From CAVVGZ01 sp963747965 (GTDB lineage: Bacteria; Chloroflexota; Anaerolineae; Anaerolineales; Anaerolineaceae), in assembly GCA_963747965.1 (NCBI GenBank), contig CAVVGZ010000007.1, positions 806,001 through 870,000 of the forward strand: a stretch of 64,000 bases of DNA. Direction: 5' to 3'. The notes beneath the pieces were generated by a model. It made no database searches. It was not told the origin of the DNA and saw nothing but the letters and a program-made list of their open reading frames with translations. Positions 59,309-64,000 of the stretch are shown piece by piece. The first letter of the stretch is position 1; every line of letters starts with the position of its first letter. The position numbers and the translations under genes are program-made.

Positions 59309-60670
59309 TTACGGCAGCCAACCGGGAAGAAATGCGTCTTCTGAAACAAGGCTGCTTTCCCCGGTTTGTGCATCCCAGACCAGCACTTGCGGCTTTGCTG
59401 AAGAAGATCCCGAGACCGTCCCCTGGTAAACCAGGCTTTTCCCGGCCGGGTTCCAGCCTGGTACCGCAAAATGGCGGGTTGCATCGTCTGCAACCGCAAC
59501 CGGGTCGAATCCTTTGGTTGAATAGATCCAGATCTGCCCGCTGAAATTGCCGCCGGTAAGCCGCCTGGAAATGGCGATCCACTCGCCATCCGGTGACAGG
59601 GCCGGGCTGTCAAATTCCAGCTGTACCCCGCTCTCCAGCATGATCCCTTCAATTTTGCGCTCAAGCAGATCGGCAGACGCCAGCTGGTTGGATGAAGGCA
59701 GCCCCACCAGGTGCGGGATAAGGTATATCAGGTGCTTCCCGTCCAGGGACCAATCACCGCTTTCTCCCATGATGCTGGATAACAGGGTCTCCTCGCCTGT
59801 TTCCCGGTCAACCAGCCGGATTCCCCCGCCAGCAGGATCATAATAATTAAGGTACCGGCCGTCCGGGGACCAGCCCGGTTTCCGGCCAACCCGGGCCTGG
59901 TTTTCAACGTTCGCTTCTCCCCGGGTGGTATCGATATCAAGGACCATGATTTGCCCGCCGACCTCAGGATTGCCTGCTTCGGATGGTCCGGGATAACGGC
60001 TGTACGCAAGCTGCCAGCCGTCCGGGGAAATTGCCGGTTCTATACACCATTCCGCTCCGCAGTCCAGTACCTTTTGCGGATTTTCCCCGCTGCGGCTCAT
60101 GATCCAGAGATCATACCCGCCATCCCCGTTGCCGGCTGAATAGACAACTTTTGACCCGTCCGGTGACACTCCGAAATCAAACACACCCCCGGCCTGGGCT
60201 GTAAGCGCCCGTTGGTCTTTTCCGGCTGGATCACTGACCCATATTTGCGCCGGGCTGCCGCTGGGATGAAGGTAGATCACCGCCGCCTGGCGGATGGGAG
60301 CTCTCCAGCGATTTTTCCGGGAAAGGACCTCCCCGCTGGCCGTCACAGACCCGGGCAGCAGGTTCACCTGGATGTCCTCCCCCGGCTGCCAGGGAGTATT
60401 CGGAAAAAAGGAGAGGGTTTTCCCCTCCCAGGAGATCCATCCTGACGTTTCCGGCAGGATCTGCAGGCGGCCCTCTACGGATGCTTGCTCCATCTCGGCA
60501 GGAAACTCCAGGACCACCGGTCCCTGCGCTCCCAGGCTGTTTTCGGCTGGAAATACCATCACCGGGTTTAACAGCGCCTGCTGCTGATACGCTGTAACAG
60601 CATACATGCCAGCCAATCCCAGCAGCAGTATGATTGCAGGTATGGCAAGTCTTTTATGCGGGGTTTTCAT
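59309..60670 (-). CDS. Membrane-anchored PD40/TolB-like beta-propeller protein
   Basis: 453 residues: a membrane anchor (about 9-27), an SbsA-like Ig domain (AENSLGAQGPVVLEFPAEMEQASVEGRLQI, ILPETSGWISWEGKTLSFFPN, about 35-115), then a six-bladed WD40-like TolB/PD40 propeller with recurring GVSPDGSKVVYSA, ISPDGWQLAYSR, WSPDGRYLNYYD, WSLDGKHLIYL, LSPDGEWIAISR and WNPAGKSLVYQG. Such proteins often bind peptides or glycans outside the cell. It converges on queG with 7 bases between stops. Confidence 0.82.
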   Translation of the reverse strand: MKTPHKRLAIPAIILLLGLAGMYAVTAYQQQALLNPVMVFPAENSLGAQGPVVLEFPAEMEQASVEGRLQILPETSGWISWEGKTLSFFPNTPWQPGEDIQVNLLPGSVTASGEVLSRKNRWRAPIRQAAVIYLHPSGSPAQIWVSDPAGKDQRALTAQAGGVFDFGVSPDGSKVVYSAGNGDGGYDLWIMSRSGENPQKVLDCGAEWCIEPAISPDGWQLAYSRYPGPSEAGNPEVGGQIMVLDIDTTRGEANVENQARVGRKPGWSPDGRYLNYYDPAGGGIRLVDRETGEETLLSSIMGESGDWSLDGKHLIYLIPHLVGLPSSNQLASADLLERKIEGIMLESGVQLEFDSPALSPDGEWIAISRRLTGGNFSGQIWIYSTKGFDPVAVADDATRHFAVPGWNPAGKSLVYQGTVSGSSSAKPQVLVWDAQTGESSLVSEDAFLPGWLP

Positions 60671-60699
60671 AATCGAAATCCGGAAAATCCTTTAAATGA

Positions 60700-60730
60700 A
60701 CAATCCCGTTTCAAATGGAAACGGGATTGT
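60700..60730 (-). terminator. Stem-loop after LysM gene
   Basis: ACAATCCCGTTT (60700-60711) pairs perfectly with AAACGGGATTGT (60719-60730) across a 7-base loop, 20 bases downstream of the LysM stop on the minus strand. The T run after it is weak. Confidence 0.6.
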
Positions 60731-60749
60731 AATGAGGTCAAGCGAAGGT

Positions 60750-61091
60750 TCAGGGTGTTGCCGATGCTGTTGCCGGTGCCTGGATAGTTGCAACGGCCGA
60801 TATGGCAGGTATTGCTTTGGCAGTGGGAACCGGTGTCACCAGGTTCACTGGTACAATAAGGGTCTCGCCAATAAAGATGGTATTAAGATCCTCCTCGGTA
60901 AGCTCATTGGCTTCCAGGATGCCTTCAATCGTGCTGTTAAATTTCAGGGCGATCCCATCCAGGGTATCATTCGCCCGCACCGTGTATTCAATTTCTGTTC
61001 CCTTGGCTAAACCGGTGGGAAGGGGGTGGCCGTTGGCAGCGTTGTATTGGGGCCCGGGATGAGAATGGCCTGTCCGGGTGTGATCGGGCAT
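60750..61091 (-). CDS. LysM-domain protein, C-terminal fragment
   Basis: Carries the second LysM domain: IEYTVRANDTLDGIALKFNSTIEGILEAN, ending with NTIFIGETLIVPV, then a Pro/Thr tail. Shifting one base at G5 (61022-61026) joins it to the upstream fragment as TLPTATPLPTGLAKG. The listed start is only an open-frame ATG. Confidence 0.78.
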   Translation of the reverse strand: MPDHTRTGHSHPGPQYNAANGHPLPTGLAKGTEIEYTVRANDTLDGIALKFNSTIEGILEANELTEEDLNTIFIGETLIVPVNLVTPVPTAKAIPAISAVATIQAPATASATP

Positions 61092-61486
61092 TGCCCGCCA
61101 AAATTGTTCAAGGCCAGGAGTATCTCCAGGTCCACCTCGAATGTTGCTGCTATATCAAAACAGTTGTCATTCTCCTGCACGGTGTACTCAAACGGGCCGG
61201 ACGGAGTGGCGGTTAAGGTGGGGGTGGTTGTAAAGGTGACGGTAGGTGTCAGGCTGGGAGTGATGGTTGGGGTAACCGGAGTGGGGGTATAAGTGATGGT
61301 CGGAGTGGGGGTTTTTGAAGCAAACAGGGAGATGGAAACGCCCCCGTCCCCGGAAAGGAACAGGATTATTATAATCAAACCCACAGCCAGTAACAGGACA
61401 GCCACCCCTCCAACAATGAAGGGCATCTTCTGCTGTCTTTTACGGTAGGAATCAATTACATCTTGTGGAGACTCATTGTCGAGCAT
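61007..61486 (-). CDS. LysM-domain membrane protein, N-terminal fragment
   Basis: Start ATG 61486 with GAGGAG upstream. A short cytoplasmic segment with SYRKRQQK is followed by a membrane anchor (about 22-46), a long Thr/Pro linker (TPTPTITYTPTPVTPTITPS) and the first LysM domain (FEYTVQENDNCFDIAATFEVDLEILLALNN, TPGQAILIPGP). LysM binds N-acetylglucosamine polymers such as peptidoglycan. With the second fragment it would have two LysM domains. TTGACA occurs on the minus strand at 61547-61552 upstream, but a good -10 is not clear. Confidence 0.82.
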   Translation of the reverse strand: MLDNESPQDVIDSYRKRQQKMPFIVGGVAVLLLAVGLIIIILFLSGDGGVSISLFASKTPTPTITYTPTPVTPTITPSLTPTVTFTTTPTLTATPSGPFEYTVQENDNCFDIAATFEVDLEILLALNNFGGQCPITPGQAILIPGPNTTLPTATPFPPV

Positions 61487-61600
61487 ATCAACTCCTCAAT
61501 CAATTTTGTCAAACTAACCTGATTTTTTTAAATACTAACACGAACTTGTCAAGATGTTAATATACCTATTTGTAACGGAAATCAAGGATTATGGCAAGGG

Positions 61601-61645
61601 TTCAGACCAGTAATGTTTAGACCAGGAATATTTAGACCAGGAACC
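61601..61645. repeat. Three tandem 15-bp repeats next to the uvrA stop
   Basis: Copies 61601-61615, 61616-61630 and 61631-61645 share TTYAGACCAGKAA. They sit directly after the uvrA stop codon on the minus strand. No stem-loop is visible. Confidence 0.75.
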
Positions 61646-63999
61646 TATATGGCGTGATTTTCCACCAGGTATTTTTTGAGATACAGGCCGGTATACGAGG
61701 CTTCCACCTGGCAGATCTCCTCCGGAGAACCGGCGGCAATCAGCTCCCCGCCCCGGTCACCGCCTTCCGGACCAAGGTCAATCACATAATCTGCAACCTT
61801 GATGATATCCATATCATGTTCAATGATCAGGACCGTATTTCCGGTATCCACCAGGCGCTGCAGGACTTCAATTAATTTATGTACATCCGCGGCATGCAGC
61901 CCGACGGAAGGTTCATCAAGCACGTATAGCGTTCTTCCGGTCGCCCGCTTGGAGAGCTCGCGTGCCAGTTTTACACGCTGGGCTTCCCCTCCAGAGAGGG
62001 TTACCCCGGGCTGGCCGATGCGAATGTAACCCAAACCCACTTCTTCCAGGGTATTCAGGCGGTTCATGATGGCCGGGAAAGCCGAAAATATCTCCCGGGC
62101 TGATTCAACGGTCAGATCGAGCACATCGGCAATGGATAATCCCTTGAAATGAATCTGCAGCGTTTCGCGGTTGAAGCGGGCGCCGTGGCAGATATCACAG
62201 GGAACATAAACATCCGGCAGGAACTGCATTTCAATGCGCAGCTGGCCCTGCCCCTGGCAGGCTTCACAGCGGCCCCCGTGGACATTAAAGGAGAAACGTC
62301 CGGGCTTGTAGCCGCGCAGCTTGCTGTCCGGCAGCTCGGCAAACAGCTTGCGGATTTCATCAAACATGCCGGTATACGTACCCGGGTTGGAACGGGGTGT
62401 CCTGCCGATGGGTGACTGGTCAATATTGATCACTTTATCCAGGAAGTCCAACCCTTCGATGCGGTCATGTTCTCCCGGCGTGATGCGCGTACCATTGAGT
62501 GCTTTTGCCAGCGATTTATACAGGACATCCACCATTAAGGTGGATTTTCCGGATCCGGAAACACCGGTGATGCACACCAGTTTGCCCAGCGGAATTTCAA
62601 CATCCAGGTTCTTCAGGTTATTTTCCCGGGCGCCGACAATTTTAACTTTTTTACCGCTGCCGCTGCGCCGATGTTCCGGCATGGGCACCTGCAGGCGCTT
62701 TGAGAGATAGGAACCGGTTAAGGATTGGGGCGAAGCCAGGATGGCATCCAACGGACCTTCGGCAACCACCCACCCCCCGTGCTCGCCGGCGCCCGGACCC
62801 AGGTCAATAATCCAGTCAGCCTTGCGGATGGTGTCTTCATCATGTTCCACAACCAGGACGGTATTGCCAAGATCGCGCAGCGATTCCAGGGTGGCGAGCA
62901 GCCTGGCATTATCCCGCTGGTGCAGTCCAATGGAGGGCTCATCCAGTACGTAGAGCACCCCCATCAGCCGGGAACCGATCTGGGTAGCCAGGCGGATGCG
63001 CTGAGCTTCCCCGCCGGATAAGGTCCCTGCCGAGCGGTTCAGGGATAAATAATCCAGCCCGACATCCACCAAAAAACCCAGGCGGGTATTAATTTCGCGC
63101 AGGATGCGGCTGGCAATTGCTTTCTGGCGCTCGCTGAGTGCACCGCCCGCCGCCAGCTTTTCCATCCACAGGCGGGAGCGCAGTACCGGCCAGGAAGTAA
63201 CCTCAACAATGTTATGGTCTGATACCGTTACTGCCATGGATTCGGGGCGCAGCCTGGTACCTTTACAGGTCGGGCAGACACGGTCGGACATGAATTCTGA
63301 AATCCTCGAGCGGATGAAATCCGAGTTGGTCTCGCGGTAGCGCCGTTCCAGGTTGGGGATGACCCCCTCGAAGGGTGTCCGGTAGGTGGATTCGCGGTTA
63401 TTGCGGCCTTCCAGCTTAATTTTAATTTCTTCCTCGCCGGTCCCGTAGAGGATTTTATCCATCTTTTCCGGTGGAATGGTACGCACCGCTGCATCCATAT
63501 CGATCTTGTAATGGTGGGAGACGGCTTCAACCATCTGCCAGTAATACCCACCTTGAAAACGCCCGGTATTCCACTCCATGGCAGCAATCGCCCCCTCATT
63601 CAGGGAACATTCCGGGTCCGGCAGCAGCAGGTTGGGATCGATCTCCAGCTTGGAGCCGAGTCCCTGGCAGTCCGGGCAGGCGCCGTGCGGGGTATTGAAG
63701 GAAAACATGCGCGGTTCAATATCCGGCAGGCTGATGCCGTGTTCCGGGCAGGACAGGTGTTCCGAAAAGAACAGGTCCACTGCCGGTTCTTTGCTTATAT
63801 CGTTGATGATCAGGAATCCTTCGCCCGTCTTCAGGGATGTTTCCACCGAATCGGTCAGGCGCGAACGCATCGATTTCTGTTCCTCATCCGATTCGTTGTG
63901 GGAAAGAACCAGCCGGTCAACCACAGCCTCAATATTATGGATCTTATAGCGGTCAAGGGTGATCTCTTCATCCAGGCTGTACACCTTGCCGTCAACCCG
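61645..63999 (-). CDS. uvrA: Excinuclease ABC subunit A (5' end outside window)
   Basis: DNA damage recognition ATPase of nucleotide excision repair. The visible 785 codons begin mid-gene (RVDGKVYSLDEEITLDRYKIHNIEAVVDRL, the UvrB-binding region); the open frame reaches the window edge. Zinc motifs CPDCQG and CPTCKGTRLRPESM are seen, with the C-terminal zinc finger CEACQGQG...CDICHG. Two ABC signatures are present: SGGEAQRIRLATQIGS with VLYVLDEPSIGLH, and SGGEAQRVKLARELS with LYVLDEPSVGLH. The second Walker A is GVSGSGKSTLM. The stop is TAG. Confidence 0.97.
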   Translation of the reverse strand, partial: RVDGKVYSLDEEITLDRYKIHNIEAVVDRLVLSHNESDEEQKSMRSRLTDSVETSLKTGEGFLIINDISKEPAVDLFFSEHLSCPEHGISLPDIEPRMFSFNTPHGACPDCQGLGSKLEIDPNLLLPDPECSLNEGAIAAMEWNTGRFQGGYYWQMVEAVSHHYKIDMDAAVRTIPPEKMDKILYGTGEEEIKIKLEGRNNRESTYRTPFEGVIPNLERRYRETNSDFIRSRISEFMSDRVCPTCKGTRLRPESMAVTVSDHNIVEVTSWPVLRSRLWMEKLAAGGALSERQKAIASRILREINTRLGFLVDVGLDYLSLNRSAGTLSGGEAQRIRLATQIGSRLMGVLYVLDEPSIGLHQRDNARLLATLESLRDLGNTVLVVEHDEDTIRKADWIIDLGPGAGEHGGWVVAEGPLDAILASPQSLTGSYLSKRLQVPMPEHRRSGSGKKVKIVGARENNLKNLDVEIPLGKLVCITGVSGSGKSTLMVDVLYKSLAKALNGTRITPGEHDRIEGLDFLDKVINIDQSPIGRTPRSNPGTYTGMFDEIRKLFAELPDSKLRGYKPGRFSFNVHGGRCEACQGQGQLRIEMQFLPDVYVPCDICHGARFNRETLQIHFKGLSIADVLDLTVESAREIFSAFPAIMNRLNTLEEVGLGYIRIGQPGVTLSGGEAQRVKLARELSKRATGRTLYVLDEPSVGLHAADVHKLIEVLQRLVDTGNTVLIIEHDMDIIKVADYVIDLGPEGGDRGGELIAAGSPEEICQVEASYTGLYLKKYLVENHAI

Positions 64000-64000
64000 C

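Overview
The window reads as a chromosomal stretch of a Chloroflexota bacterium, most likely class Anaerolineae. This assignment rests on gene families rather than on a marker-gene search. The supporting families are two Chlor_Arch_YYY-type (DUF2298) giant membrane proteins, lipoproteins with NBR1-type Ig domains behind Thr/Pro/Ser linkers, a topoisomerase I with an extra N-terminal Cys4 ribbon, a RNA polymerase beta' with a long coiled-coil insertion, and a mevalonate kinase / isopentenyl phosphate kinase pair. No rRNA, tRNA, CRISPR array, prophage or insertion sequence was seen.

Layout. 0-7 kb: mixed metabolic genes (PLP aminotransferase cut by the window edge, TGS-nucleoside kinase, lipoate ligase, DUF4230 protein, SanA/YdcF-like protein, HD hydrolase, TIM-barrel + NTF2-like protein). 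7.1-37 kb: an almost unbroken minus-strand run. Read in transcription order from the right it is tlyA, lepA, an LPG-synthase-type membrane protein, a CDP-paratose-2-epimerase-like enzyme, a GT4 glycosyltransferase, a methyltransferase, four very large polytopic glycosyltransferase/YYY proteins, cmk, a membrane sensor histidine kinase, rpoC and a gyrA/parC-like gene. 37-41.4 kb, plus strand: UbiA-family prenyltransferase, mevalonate kinase, isopentenyl phosphate kinase, dGTPase, greA. 41.5-49.9 kb, minus strand: a two-TM protein, topA, manC, dprA, rimM, khpA, rpsP, ffh. 50-59.3 kb, plus strand: degV, DUF1015, then a block of secreted proteins (LytM-type lipoprotein, two NBR1-Ig lipoproteins, an Ig-repeat protein) and queG. 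59.3-64 kb, minus strand: a beta-propeller protein, a LysM protein and uvrA (cut by the window edge).

How the genes fit together. The 18-38 kb section looks like a polyprenol-based surface glycosylation locus. Candidate lipid supply comes from MVK, IPK and the UbiA-type transferase. Sugar supply comes from ManC and the epimerase. Cytoplasmic assembly would use the GT4 enzyme, with PMT-like and YYY membrane proteins acting on the outer face. The 52-58 kb block encodes exported, probably cell-surface proteins. The two NBR1-Ig lipoproteins share a near-identical promoter layout.

Data quality. At least a dozen genes, including topA, are split by single-base frame changes, several of them in homopolymer runs. 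This is best explained by uncorrected sequencing or assembly errors, so broken genes are annotated as fragments of one gene. G+C rises visibly from left to right by eye; it was not computed.
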